DNA of 49,581 nucleotides. It comes from SYAC01 sp046048055. Its GTDB lineage: Bacteria > Planctomycetota > Phycisphaerae > Phycisphaerales > SM1A02. Where the stretch lies: assembly GCA_046048055.1 (NCBI GenBank), contig JBJOGW010000042.1:1-49581 (forward strand), read 5' to 3'. Positions 1 to 8,275 of this stretch are shown here, one piece after another. Under the pieces are notes generated by a model. That model had not been told where the DNA came from, made no database searches, and was given only the letters and a program-made list of their open reading frames with translations. Made by a program: the position numbers and the translations under genes. How positions within the stretch are numbered: position 1 is the stretch's first letter; the number at the start of each line of letters is the position of its first letter.

Positions 1-2
1 TG

Positions 3-752
3 AGCCTGGTCAAGCTCATCTTCGGCACGCTGGGCATGAGCGACTACCGCGTGCGCGTGGGCCTGCGTGACCCGGACAGCGCCAAGTACGTGGGCGACCC
101 GGCCAACTGGGACAAGGCCGAAGAGGCCTGCCGCACCGCCGCCCGAACGCTCGGCGTGCCGTTCAGCGAGGAACCGGGCGAGGCCGCCTTCTACGGTCCC
201 AAGATCGATTTCGTGGTGAAGGACGTGATCGGCCGCAGCTGGCAACTGGGCACGGTGCAGGTGGACTACAACCTTCCGGAGCGATTCGACCTGTCCTACA
301 CCGGCGCCGACAACCAGCCCCACCGACCGGTCATGATCCACCGTGCGCCATTCGGCAGCATGGAGCGGTTCATCGGCTGCCTGATCGAGCACTTCGCCGG
401 GGCGTTTCCGCTCTGGCTGGCACCCGAGCAGGTGCGCGTGCTGCCGATCAGCGAGCGCAGCGCGGCGTACGCGCGGCAGGTGCACGCGGCGCTCGCGGCG
501 CGCGGCCTGCGCGCCTCGCTCGACGAGAGCAGCGAACGCATCCAGGGCCGCATCCGTTCCGCGGCCGAGGAGAAGGTTCCCGTGATGGCCATCGTGGGAC
601 CTCGCGACGCGGAAGGCGGCGTGGTGAGCGTTCGGCTGCGCGGCAAGGCGGAGAACGCGGGCGAGATGCCGCTGGAGGCCTTCGTGGAGGCGGTGGCCGA
701 CGAGGCCGCCAGCCGCGGGGCCCGAACCCTGGCCGAGCGAATGCAACCCTGA
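3..752 (+). CDS. thrS: Threonyl-tRNA synthetase, C-terminal part (5' truncated by window edge)
   Basis: Charges tRNA-Thr with threonine in the cytoplasm. The reading frame is open from base 3, so the start and the N-terminal editing and motif 1/2 regions lie outside the window; 249 residues are visible. Seen: the class II core ending FYGPKIDF, then WQLGTVQVDYNLP, and motif 3 (HRAPFGSMERFIG, about bases 339-377), followed by the HGTP anticodon-binding domain (from about base 420, APEQVRVLPIS, to the end). These are diagnostic of ThrRS. It is followed by infC, the usual thrS-infC order, but rpmI-rplT do not follow. Confidence 0.97.
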   Translation, partial: SLVKLIFGTLGMSDYRVRVGLRDPDSAKYVGDPANWDKAEEACRTAARTLGVPFSEEPGEAAFYGPKIDFVVKDVIGRSWQLGTVQVDYNLPERFDLSYTGADNQPHRPVMIHRAPFGSMERFIGCLIEHFAGAFPLWLAPEQVRVLPISERSAAYARQVHAALAARGLRASLDESSERIQGRIRSAAEEKVPVMAIVGPRDAEGGVVSVRLRGKAENAGEMPLEAFVEAVADEAASRGARTLAERMQP

Positions 753-814
753 ACGAACGCGAAATCACGGGGATTCCGCGGTTCCATGGCTTGCGTCGCC
801 CCCCCGCGCCGGGC

Positions 815-820
815 TACCTT
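815..820 (+). promoter_or_regulatory. Candidate -10 element for infC
   Basis: TACCTT within GGGCTACCTTGACC is the only TANNNT hexamer of the type seen at other gene starts here that lies in the 270-bp thrS-infC gap. A TTGCGT 18 bp upstream (791-796) is a weak -35 candidate. If used, infC mRNA would carry a leader of roughly 195 nt, in contrast to the leaderless genes nearby. Apart from this and the infC ribosome-binding site I see nothing convincing in the gap (no tRNA, no terminator). Confidence 0.35.
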
Positions 821-1009
821 GACCGCTCCGGCGTGGGCGCGTGCCCAGGCCACTCCGCGACTCGAGGACCTTGACTGCATGTCCATCGCTCCCTCCGTGC
901 CGGCATGGTTCGCTTGAACGTGTCGGCCCGAGTCGCTCCGGTCAATCCGGTTCCGTCCCTCGCCGCCTGCGACGCGGCGGGCGCGGTCGTTCTGCATCCA
1001 ACCGTCGCC

Positions 1010-1025
1010 AGAGGTACCTGCCATT
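1010..1025 (+). promoter_or_regulatory. infC ribosome-binding site and ATT start codon
   Basis: AGAGG (1010-1014) sits 8 nt before an in-frame ATT (1023-1025). The first in-frame ATG (1053) has only pyrimidine-rich sequence before it and no Shine-Dalgarno. Non-canonical AUU initiation of infC is established in enterobacteria as the basis of IF3 autoregulation. The optimal SD spacing makes ATT the preferred start here. Confidence 0.7.
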
Positions 1026-1730
1026 AGCTCCTTTCCGCCACGCCGTCCGCCCATGGGCCGTCCCGAATCCAGCTTCGGCCCGCGCATCAACGACCGCATC
1101 CGGATCACCCCGGTCCGCCTGATCGACGAGCACGGCGAGATGGTGGGCGTGGTGGAGACCGACGACGCCCGCCGACGCGCCATGGAAGCCGGCCTGGACC
1201 TGGTCGAGATCGCCCCCGATGTCCGCCCTCCGGTCTGCAAGATCATGGACTTCGGCAAGTACAAGTACGAGCAGAGCAAGAAGGATCGGCAGGGCAAGAA
1301 GACCAAGGGCAGCGAGATGAAGGAGGTCCGCCTGGGCCGGTCGATGAAGATCGACCCGCACGACGTGGAGATCCGCGTGCAGCAGGCTCTCCGCTTCCTG
1401 CTGGAAGGCCACAAGGTGCAGCTGGTGGCGAACTACCGAGGCCGCGAACTTGCCCACCGGGCCCTGGGCGAGGCCAAGGTGGACGAGGTGGTGAAGAAAC
1501 TGTGCGAACTGGGCCGCCTGGAGAGCGCTCCCAAGCTGGCCGGCAAGCGGTTGACCGCCATCATTGCGCCGGACCGGGCCAAGATCGAGTCCTGGAAGCG
1601 CAAGCACCCCGAGGCCGTGAAAGCGGCCAGCGGCGCCAAGCCGCCCAAGGACGAGCCCGAGGACGACGGCGACGAGCAACCGGGCGGCGAGCGCCTGCAG
1701 GTGCCGGAATCGGCGGCGCAGGGCGAGTGA
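1023..1730 (+). CDS. infC: Translation initiation factor IF-3
   Basis: IF-3 binds the 30S subunit, discriminates start codons and blocks premature 70S assembly. The N-terminal domain (RINDRIRITPVRLIDEHGE) and the C-terminal domain (MKIDPHDVEIRVQQALRFL, then the YRGRELAH region) are both present, joined by the usual basic linker (YKYEQSKKDRQGKKTKG). The chosen start is ATT at 1023 because it alone has a Shine-Dalgarno at proper spacing; it adds 10 residues to the ATG-1053 form (235 versus 225 aa). After the normal end near the APDRAK region there is a charged tail of about 45 residues rich in Pro, Asp and Glu that E. coli IF-3 lacks. It is followed by argR rather than rpmI-rplT. Confidence 0.95.
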   Translation: MSSFPPRRPPMGRPESSFGPRINDRIRITPVRLIDEHGEMVGVVETDDARRRAMEAGLDLVEIAPDVRPPVCKIMDFGKYKYEQSKKDRQGKKTKGSEMKEVRLGRSMKIDPHDVEIRVQQALRFLLEGHKVQLVANYRGRELAHRALGEAKVDEVVKKLCELGRLESAPKLAGKRLTAIIAPDRAKIESWKRKHPEAVKAASGAKPPKDEPEDDGDEQPGGERLQVPESAAQGE

Positions 1731-1746
1731 GGCGGGGGCGCCTGCC

Positions 1747-1775
1747 TTGACGCAGCGTGCATATCGCTGCATAAT
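1747..1775 (+). promoter_or_regulatory. argR operon promoter (leaderless)
   Basis: -35 TTGACG (1747-1752), a 17-bp spacer and -10 CATAAT (1770-1775). The argR ATG begins at 1782, six bases after the -10, so transcription should start at or next to the start codon. There is no Shine-Dalgarno before argR. This is the best-matched sigma70-type promoter in the window and should drive argR-C-B-F-G-H-J. Confidence 0.75.
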
Positions 1776-1780
1776 TATGC
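1758..1780 (+). promoter_or_regulatory. ARG-box-like operator
   Basis: A perfect 12-bp palindrome, GCATAATTATGC (1769-1780), overlaps the -10, and a further TGCATA half-site lies just upstream (1758-1763). The shape matches ArgR operators (an AT-rich centre flanked by TGNAT and ATNCA-type arms). The position would block RNA polymerase, so autoregulation by the adjacent ArgR with arginine as corepressor is the natural inference. Confidence 0.65.
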
Positions 1781-1781
1781 C

Positions 1782-2252
1782 ATGTCAAGCGTGCGACTGG
1801 AGAGGCGACGATGGATCGAGCGGCTGCTCGCCGAAGGTGGCGTGGGCAGCCAGCATGATCTGCTCGAGCGCCTGCGGGCCAGCGGCGTGAGCACCACGCA
1901 GGCCACCCTGAGCCGCGACCTTGCCGATCTGGGCGTGGTCAAGGGCCCCGAAGGGTGGCGGATGCCAGGCGAGGCCGAGACGGCACCCAGCGACCTGGCC
2001 CCCGCCATTCGGGCATACCTGCTGCACGTGCACGTGGGAGGCACCATGGTGGTGCTCCGCACCCGCACCGGACATGCCACGCCTCTGGCCGTGGAACTGG
2101 ACAGGACGCGCGTGGAGGGCTCTCTGGGAACCGTGGCCGGCGATGACACCATCTTCCTGGCGTGCAAGAGTCCCGCCGCGGCCCGCTCCGTGGCACGCCG
2201 CATGGAATCCATGTTGCGCGGCGACCGCAACCGAAGGCCGGGCCGCCGCTAG
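1782..2252 (+). CDS. argR: Arginine repressor ArgR
   Basis: Arginine-responsive transcriptional repressor, 156 aa, the usual size. The N-terminal winged helix carries the family signature ATLSRDLADLG (about residues 41-51). The C-terminal hexamerisation and arginine-binding domain contains the GTVAGDDTIFLA stretch (about 116-127), including the GDD that binds arginine. The start is the ATG directly behind the promoter and operator. The argC ribosome-binding site overlaps its stop codon (TAG 2250-2252), so it is the first gene of the arginine operon. It probably represses its own operon when arginine is abundant. Confidence 0.95.
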   Translation: MSSVRLERRRWIERLLAEGGVGSQHDLLERLRASGVSTTQATLSRDLADLGVVKGPEGWRMPGEAETAPSDLAPAIRAYLLHVHVGGTMVVLRTRTGHATPLAVELDRTRVEGSLGTVAGDDTIFLACKSPAAARSVARRMESMLRGDRNRRPGRR

Positions 2253-2260
2253 GAGCCCCC

Positions 2261-3313
2261 ATGCCCTCCACCATCCGGACCACCATCGTGGGCGCGGCCG
2301 GCTACACCGGCGCCGAACTCGCGGGCCTGCTGGCGGAACACGCCCAGGCTGAGATCGCGGCACTCTTCGGGAGCGGCAAGCGCGCCGCCGAGGGCGAGCC
2401 CGCGCTCGCCGAGCTGTTCCCGCGGCTTCGCGGCGTGGTCGACCTTGCGGTGCGCGCCGCCAGCGTGAACGCCATCGTGGCCGACAGGCCCGACGTGGTG
2501 TTCCTGTGCACGCCGCATGAGGCCAGCGCCGAACTGGTCCCAGCCCTGCTGCAGGCCGGCATCGTGGTGATCGACGTGTCGGCGGCCTTTCGCCTTCGGG
2601 ACCCTGCCGCCTACCCGCGCCACTACGGATTCGATCATCCGGCACCCGCACTGCTTGACCGCGCCGTCTACGGACTGCCCGAGCTGCACCGGGAGGCACT
2701 GGCACAGGCCGACCTGATCGCCTGCGCAGGCTGCTACCCGACCAGCGTGATCCTGCCGCTCGCACCGCTGGCGGGAGCGGGCGTCATCCGCACCGACCGG
2801 CCCGTGATCGTGGACAGCGCCTCGGGCGCAAGCGGCGCGGGGCGATCGCCCTCGATCCGGAGCCTCTTCTGCGAGGTCAGCTACCAGCCCTACAGCCCGC
2901 TGCAGCACCGACACCAGCCCGAGATGCGCCAGGAAACCGGCTGCCGCGTGCTGTTCACACCGCACCTTCTGCCGCTGGATCGCGGCATCGTGAGCACCAT
3001 CCATGCGGAACTTGCGACCGGAAAGGACCAGGCGACCGCGCGCGACGCGCTGCGGGCGGCCATGGGGGGCGAACCCTTCGTGCGCCTGCTGCCGGCGGGC
3101 ACGTGGCCGTCGGTGGGCGCGGTGGAGCGGACCAACTTCTGCGACATCGGGTTGGCGGAGGATCCCGACACCGGTCACCTGCTGGTGGTAAGCGCCATCG
3201 ACAACCTGCTCAAGGGCGCCGTGGGCCAGGCCGTGCAGTGCATGAACATCCGGTTCGGCTGCACCGAGACCGAGGGACTGCCACGAGCCCAGACGGAGCG
3301 ATCGCACGCATGA
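2261..3313 (+). CDS. argC: N-acetyl-gamma-glutamyl-phosphate reductase
   Basis: NADPH-dependent third step of arginine synthesis: N-acetylglutamyl phosphate to the semialdehyde. 350 aa. Rossmann motif VGAAGYTGAEL near the N terminus, the catalytic-cysteine motif CAGCYPTS, and the PHLLPLDRGI and VERTNFCDIG blocks typical of ArgC. Start chosen at ATG 2261 because AGGAG (2251-2255) lies 5 nt upstream and homology begins at TIVGAAGYTG; the frame is open further upstream into argR, but that part is not ArgC. Its stop overlaps the argB start (ATGA). Confidence 0.97.
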   Translation: MPSTIRTTIVGAAGYTGAELAGLLAEHAQAEIAALFGSGKRAAEGEPALAELFPRLRGVVDLAVRAASVNAIVADRPDVVFLCTPHEASAELVPALLQAGIVVIDVSAAFRLRDPAAYPRHYGFDHPAPALLDRAVYGLPELHREALAQADLIACAGCYPTSVILPLAPLAGAGVIRTDRPVIVDSASGASGAGRSPSIRSLFCEVSYQPYSPLQHRHQPEMRQETGCRVLFTPHLLPLDRGIVSTIHAELATGKDQATARDALRAAMGGEPFVRLLPAGTWPSVGAVERTNFCDIGLAEDPDTGHLLVVSAIDNLLKGAVGQAVQCMNIRFGCTETEGLPRAQTERSHA

Positions 3314-4116
3314 GGCCCCTGGTGATCAAGCTGGGCGGCGCCCTGCTGGACGAGCCGCAGGCGCACGCGGCCACCTTCGACGCGCTGGCGGACGCGGTGC
3401 GGTCGCGTGCCTCCGTGCTGGTGCATGGCGGAGGCAAGGCCGTGGATCGCCAGCTGGAGCGCCTGGGGATGGTCTCGCGGAAGCGCGATGGCATCCGCAT
3501 CACGCCGCCCGAGCAGATGGAGCAGGTGCAGGGCGTGCTGGCCGGCTGCATGAACGGGCGACTGGTGGGGCAGCTGCTCCGTCGCGGCGTGCGCGCCGTG
3601 GGATTGAGCCTGGGCGACGGCGGCCTGCTGCAGGCCGCCCTGAGCCGCCGCTTCGACTTCGACCCCGGGCGTGTGGGCGAACTGTCCGGCGGTGATCCCC
3701 TGCTCGTGACATCGCTGCTCGCGGAAGGATTCGTGCCGGTGCTCTCCAGCATCGCCATGGACGCGCAGGGCGAGCCGCTCAACGTGAACGCCGACGAGGC
3801 CGCGGCCGCGGTGGCGCGCCTTGTGCGCGCCGAGCGGCTGGTGCTGCTGACCGATGTGCCCGGCGTGCTCGATGGACGGGGTCACGTGGTGCCTCGGCTT
3901 GACGCCGCCACCTGTGCCGCCATGATCGAGACGGGTCAGGTCACCGGCGGCATGATCGCCAAGGTGCGCGGTGCCCTGGAGGCCGCCTCGGTGGCTGGCG
4001 TGCCGGTGCTGGTCTGCGGCTGGAGCGACCCTACCGTGCTGGCCAGACTTGCCGACGCCGACCCCCCGGGTACGCGCCTGGATCCCGCCCCCCTTCCGGA
4101 GACCGCCCGTGTCTGA
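3310..4116 (+). CDS. argB: Acetylglutamate kinase
   Basis: Phosphorylates N-acetylglutamate (second step of arginine synthesis). 268 aa of the amino-acid-kinase fold: VIKLGGALLD at the N terminus, VHGGGKAVDRQL, NVNADEAAAAVA, LTDVPGVLD, and GGMIAKVRGAL near the C terminus. The start ATG 3310 overlaps argC's TGA, and the protein begins directly at the first kinase strand. The N-terminal helix that makes arginine-inhibited hexameric enzymes is absent, so an E. coli-like, arginine-insensitive dimer is inferred. Feedback control may then fall on the acetylglutamate synthase step instead. Confidence 0.96.
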   Translation: MRPLVIKLGGALLDEPQAHAATFDALADAVRSRASVLVHGGGKAVDRQLERLGMVSRKRDGIRITPPEQMEQVQGVLAGCMNGRLVGQLLRRGVRAVGLSLGDGGLLQAALSRRFDFDPGRVGELSGGDPLLVTSLLAEGFVPVLSSIAMDAQGEPLNVNADEAAAAVARLVRAERLVLLTDVPGVLDGRGHVVPRLDAATCAAMIETGQVTGGMIAKVRGALEAASVAGVPVLVCGWSDPTVLARLADADPPGTRLDPAPLPETARV

Positions 4117-5098
4117 GACCACGCCCAGACTCGCCGCCAAGGACTTCACCCGCGTGCTGGATGCGGCGCCCCACGAGGTGCGGGCCCTGCTCGAGCAGGC
4201 CCGTGGCCTGAAACGCGACTACCGGCCCTGGCGGGACGTGTTTGCGCAGCGCGCGATCGTGATGCTCTTCGAGAAGCCCTCGCTGCGCACGCGCGTGAGC
4301 TTCGAGATCGGCTTCGCACGCTTTGGCGGGACCGCGGTGTACCTGGATCATGAGCAGCGTCCCATCGGCGTGCGCGAGAGCGTCGAGGACTACGGCCGCA
4401 ACCTGGAGCGGTGGTGCGACTGCATCGTCGCCCGCACCCTGCGGCACGCCACCATCGAGGGACTGGCGGCCAGCGCCGACGTGCCGGTGATCAACGCCCT
4501 CTCGGACCTGCATCACCCCTGCCAGGCGCTGGCGGACTTTCTCACGCTGCTGGAGCGCGGATTCGACCTGCAGGCCCACCGGCTGGCGTGGGTCGGTGAC
4601 GGCAACAACGTCTGTCACAGCCTGATCGAGATGGCGGCCACCATGGGCTGCGGCATCACCGTGGTCACGCCCCCGGGCATGGCGCCGGACGCCGGTGTGG
4701 TGCGGCAGGCCGAGGCCCGCGCCTGCCGGAGTGGCGCGTCCATCGAGATCACCGACGATCCCTCGCGCGTGGCGGGCGCCTTTGCCGTGTACACCGATGT
4801 GTGGACAAGCATGGGGCAGCCCGAGACCAATGAGCGGCTCCGCGCCTTCGAGCCCTACCGGATCACGCCCGAGCTCATGGCGGTGGCCGGATCCGACGCC
4901 CTCTTCATGCACTGCCTGCCCGCCCACCGGGGCCAGGAGGTGACCGATCAGGTCATCGACAGTCCCCGGAGCGTGGTTTTCGAGCAGGCGGAAAACCGCA
5001 TGCACGCACAGAATGCACTGCTCCTGAACCTGCTGGGAAGTCCCAGCAGCGATCCTCTCGTCCGCACCCGCCGCGCCGCGGCCCGCATCCCGGAGTGA
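4109..5098 (+). CDS. argF: Ornithine carbamoyltransferase
   Basis: Makes citrulline from ornithine and carbamoyl phosphate. 329 aa. Carbamoyl-phosphate motif KPSLRTR (residues 56-62), HHPCQALADFL, the ornithine-loop region DVWTSMGQ, and the catalytic HCLPAHRGQEV. The start is GTG 4109, preceded by GGAG (4098-4101) and overlapping the end of argB by 8 bases; the longer upstream frame has no family similarity. The SMG-type ornithine loop supports argF over an N-acetylornithine transcarbamylase. Confidence 0.95.
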   Translation: MSETTPRLAAKDFTRVLDAAPHEVRALLEQARGLKRDYRPWRDVFAQRAIVMLFEKPSLRTRVSFEIGFARFGGTAVYLDHEQRPIGVRESVEDYGRNLERWCDCIVARTLRHATIEGLAASADVPVINALSDLHHPCQALADFLTLLERGFDLQAHRLAWVGDGNNVCHSLIEMAATMGCGITVVTPPGMAPDAGVVRQAEARACRSGASIEITDDPSRVAGAFAVYTDVWTSMGQPETNERLRAFEPYRITPELMAVAGSDALFMHCLPAHRGQEVTDQVIDSPRSVVFEQAENRMHAQNALLLNLLGSPSSDPLVRTRRAAARIPE

Positions 5099-5102
5099 AC
5101 CC

Positions 5103-6392
5103 ATGAGCGTCGCCACCAAGGCTCCCGCCCCTGCCACCGCGCCCGCCACCGCCGGCACGCCCCGCCGCATCTGCGTGGCCTACTCCGGTGGCCTGGACAC
5201 CAGTTGCGTGATCCCATGGCTGAAGGACCGCTACCCCGGCTGCCAGGTCGTCGCGTTCGTGGCCGACGTGGGCCAGGGCAGCGAGGAGTTGGTTGGCATC
5301 GAGGAGAAGGCCCGCGCCACCGGCGCGGAGGCCTGCGAGGTGCGCGACCTGCGCGAGACGTTCCTGCGCGACTTCGTGTTCCCGATGGTGCAGGCCGGAT
5401 CCATGTACGAGGGCCGCTACCTGCTGGGCACCAGCATCGCGCGGCCGTGCATCGCGCAGGCCCAGGTGGAGGCGGCGCTCGAACACGGCTGCGACGCGGT
5501 GGCCCACGGCTGCACGGGCAAGGGCAATGACCAGGTGCGTTTCGAGAGCACGTTCGCGGCACTGGCCCCGCAGCTGCAGGTGATCGCGCCGTGGCGCGAT
5601 CCCGCGTGGCAGCTCCGCAGCCGCGAGGCCATGCTGGCGTACCTGGCCGAGCGCCGCATTCCCTGCGCGGCCAGCGCCACCAAGATCTACTCGCGCGACG
5701 CAAACCTGTGGCACGTCTCCCACGAGGGAGGTGCCCTGGAGGACCCGTGGAACGCGCCGCCCGAGGACGTGTGGATGCGTTCCACCAACCCGGTCGACGC
5801 CCCAGACGCCCCCGAGGAGGTGGTGGTGGGCTTCGAGCACGGCGAGCCGGTCAGTGTGCAGGGCAAGCGCTTGCCGCCCGTGGCACTGCTGGAGACGCTC
5901 AACGAGATCGCCGGTCGCCACGGCGTGGGCCGGGTCGACCTGGTGGAGAACCGGCTGGTGGGCATGAAGAGCCGGGGCTGCTACGAGACACCGGGAGGCA
6001 CCGTGCTCATGGAGGCGTTGCGCGGCATCGAGCAACTGGTCCTGGACCGTGACAGCATGCGCTGGCGTGAGGACCTGGCGCTGGAGTTCGCCCGCGTGGT
6101 CTACGACGGACGCTGGTTCTGCCCGCTGCGCGAGAGCCTGCAGGCGGCTGTCCGGTCGCTGGCCCAGCCGCTCACCGGCGAGTGCGGCGTGCGACTCTTC
6201 AAGGGAAGTGCGGTGGCGCTGCGGCGGCGCAGCCCCAACTCGCTCTACAGCCACGATTTCGCCACATTTGGACAGGACCAGGTGTACGACCAGCGGCATG
6301 CCGAGGGGTTCATCCGCCTCTTTGCGCTGCCCAGCCGCATCCGTGCCCTCCTGGGCCTGGGGCCCAAGGTGAAGGGCGGGGCCGCCCGGTGA
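5103..6392 (+). CDS. argG: Argininosuccinate synthase
   Basis: ATP-dependent condensation of citrulline and aspartate. 429 aa. PP-loop AYSGGLDTS at residues 26-34, then the GCTGKGNDQVRFE block and the GRHGVGRVDLVENRLVGMKSRG stretch (conserved pieces in order) typical of ArgG. The extra 20 residues before the P-loop are Ala/Pro-rich and probably disordered. SD GGAG lies just before the argF stop; 4 bp separate the genes. The argH GTG overlaps its stop codon. Confidence 0.97.
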   Translation: MSVATKAPAPATAPATAGTPRRICVAYSGGLDTSCVIPWLKDRYPGCQVVAFVADVGQGSEELVGIEEKARATGAEACEVRDLRETFLRDFVFPMVQAGSMYEGRYLLGTSIARPCIAQAQVEAALEHGCDAVAHGCTGKGNDQVRFESTFAALAPQLQVIAPWRDPAWQLRSREAMLAYLAERRIPCAASATKIYSRDANLWHVSHEGGALEDPWNAPPEDVWMRSTNPVDAPDAPEEVVVGFEHGEPVSVQGKRLPPVALLETLNEIAGRHGVGRVDLVENRLVGMKSRGCYETPGGTVLMEALRGIEQLVLDRDSMRWREDLALEFARVVYDGRWFCPLRESLQAAVRSLAQPLTGECGVRLFKGSAVALRRRSPNSLYSHDFATFGQDQVYDQRHAEGFIRLFALPSRIRALLGLGPKVKGGAAR

Positions 6393-8275
6393 CCGCCGCC
6401 ATCTGGCAGGGTCGCGTGCAGGGCGACCAGGACGCGCTGTTCCGCGCCTTCAACGACAGCCTCCCCTTCGATCGCCGCCTGGTGCAGGAGGACATCGAGG
6501 GCTCGATCGCGTGGGCGGCGGCGCTGGCCCGCGCCGCGGTCATCAGCGGCGACGAACGTGCCCGGCTGGAGAAGGCGTTGCGCGAGATCGGGGCGCTGGC
6601 CGCCGCGGATCCCGGGCTGCTGGCCAAGGCCCGCGACGAGGACGTGCACAGTTGGGTGGAGCGCGAGCTGGTCACGCGCGTGGGTGATCTGGGCAAGAAG
6701 CTCCATACGGGCCGCAGCCGCAACGACCAGGTGAGCACCGACCTGCGCCTCTGGTGCATGAAGCAGATCCGGCAACGCCTGGCCGAGATCGACGCGGTCA
6801 ACGAGGGCCTGCTTGGCCTGGCGGAGCGAGAGAAGGAGACGGTGTTTCCCGGCTTCACCCACCTGCAGCGGGCCCAGCCGATCCTGTTCGCCCACTGGTG
6901 CCTGGCGTACGTCGAGATGTTCCGGCGCGACGCGGACCGCTTCAGCGACGCCCTGGACCGTGTGGCGCGATGCCCGCTGGGCTCGGGCGCGCTGGCCGGC
7001 ACGGCCTACCCCATCGACCGCCTGCGGCTGGCGCGTGACCTGGGTTTCGAGCATCCCTCGGCCAACAGCCTGGACGCCGTGAGTGATCGCGACTTCGTGG
7101 CCGAACTGCTGGCCAACGCCAGCATCGCCATGCTGCACCTGAGCCGCATGAGCGAGGACCTGATCTTCTACGCCTCCGGCGAGGCGGCGTACGTGGAGCT
7201 GGGCGATGACGTGAGCACGGGCAGCAGCCTGATGCCCCAGAAGAAGAACCCGGACGCCTGCGAACTGATCCGTGGCAAGACCGGACGCGTGATCGGCTCG
7301 CTCACCGGGGTGCTGGCCACGCTCAAGGCGCTTCCCATGGCCTACAACAAGGACCTGCAGGAGGACAAGGAGCCGCTCTTCGACGCCATGGACACCCTCA
7401 GCATGTGCCTGCGGATCACCCCCCGCGTGCTCAAGGGACTTCGCGTGGACCGTGACCGGGCCCGCAACGCGGCGGTGGCCGGCTATGCCAACGCGACCGA
7501 GCTGGCCGACTACCTGGTGCGCAAGGGCGTGCCGTTCCGCGAGGCCCACGGCCAGGTGGGCCTGCTGGTCCGCGAGGCCATACGCCTTGGCAAGCCGCTC
7601 GAGGCGCTCCGCGTGGAGGAGATGGCCGCGCTGGCGCCGCGCGTGGAGCGTGACGTGTACGTGTCCCTCACGGTGGACGCGGCCATCGGCCGCCGAAGCG
7701 TGCCGGGCGGCACGTCGCCCGACCAGGTGATGGCCCGGGTGCGCGAGGCGCGGCGGAGCATGCGATCGGCCCGACGGGTCAAGCGACGGAGTCCCGGCGG
7801 CGCCACCGGCGTGCGCGAGGCCGTGGTCGAGGATCTTGATGCCATCTGCCGGCTGGTCGATCTCTGGAGCGAGCGCGGCGAGAACCTGCCTCGCTCGCGC
7901 GACGAGATCCTGGAGCACATCACCGACTTCGGCGTGGTGGTGGTGGATGGCGTGGTGCGGGGCTGTGCCAGCCTGTGGGTGTACGAGGCCGACCTGGCCG
8001 AGATCCGATCGCTGGGCATCGATGAAGGGTTCCACGGCAAGGGCCTCGGGCGGCAGCTGGTCCAGTTCTCCCTGGAGAGGGCTCGTGGTCTCGGCATCAA
8101 GCGCGTCTTCGTGCTCACGCGCATGGGCAGCTTCTTCGAGAAATGCGGATTCCGGACCGTGAGCATCAACAGCCTGCCGCAGAAGATCACCAAGGACTGC
8201 GCGGCCTGCCCCAAGAAGGAGCAGTGCGACGAGGTGGCGATGGTGCTCGACCTGAACGTGGAGAACGGGGCGTGA
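6389..8275 (+). CDS. argH: Argininosuccinate lyase fused to a GNAT N-acetyltransferase (ArgH(A))
   Basis: Bifunctional 628-aa protein. Residues 1 to about 460 are argininosuccinate lyase, which cleaves argininosuccinate to arginine and fumarate: TGRSRNDQ near 107-114 and the signature GSSLMPQKKNPD at 278-289. Residues about 473-625 are a GNAT domain with acetyl-CoA loop HGKGLG (549-554) and a cysteine cluster C604, C607, C613 before DEVAM, resembling short ArgA-type N-acetylglutamate synthases. Fusions of this kind (ArgHA) are established in some marine gammaproteobacteria. Acetylglutamate synthesis is therefore inferred, giving one polypeptide for the first and last steps. The start is GTG 6389 overlapping the argG TGA; the upstream extension of the frame lies within argG and is not ASL. 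Confidence 0.93.
   Translation: MTAAIWQGRVQGDQDALFRAFNDSLPFDRRLVQEDIEGSIAWAAALARAAVISGDERARLEKALREIGALAAADPGLLAKARDEDVHSWVERELVTRVGDLGKKLHTGRSRNDQVSTDLRLWCMKQIRQRLAEIDAVNEGLLGLAEREKETVFPGFTHLQRAQPILFAHWCLAYVEMFRRDADRFSDALDRVARCPLGSGALAGTAYPIDRLRLARDLGFEHPSANSLDAVSDRDFVAELLANASIAMLHLSRMSEDLIFYASGEAAYVELGDDVSTGSSLMPQKKNPDACELIRGKTGRVIGSLTGVLATLKALPMAYNKDLQEDKEPLFDAMDTLSMCLRITPRVLKGLRVDRDRARNAAVAGYANATELADYLVRKGVPFREAHGQVGLLVREAIRLGKPLEALRVEEMAALAPRVERDVYVSLTVDAAIGRRSVPGGTSPDQVMARVREARRSMRSARRVKRRSPGGATGVREAVVEDLDAICRLVDLWSERGENLPRSRDEILEHITDFGVVVVDGVVRGCASLWVYEADLAEIRSLGIDEGFHGKGLGRQLVQFSLERARGLGIKRVFVLTRMGSFFEKCGFRTVSINSLPQKITKDCAACPKKEQCDEVAMVLDLNVENGA

Noticed and set aside
296..1414. Long minus-strand frame (372 codons) opposite thrS and infC
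   Set aside because: Antisense shadow of two clearly identified genes; low-complexity Arg/Ser/Pro translation and no family similarity.
2162..2260. Upstream extension of argC into argR
   Set aside because: Residues have no ArgC similarity; SD AGGAG directly precedes ATG 2261.
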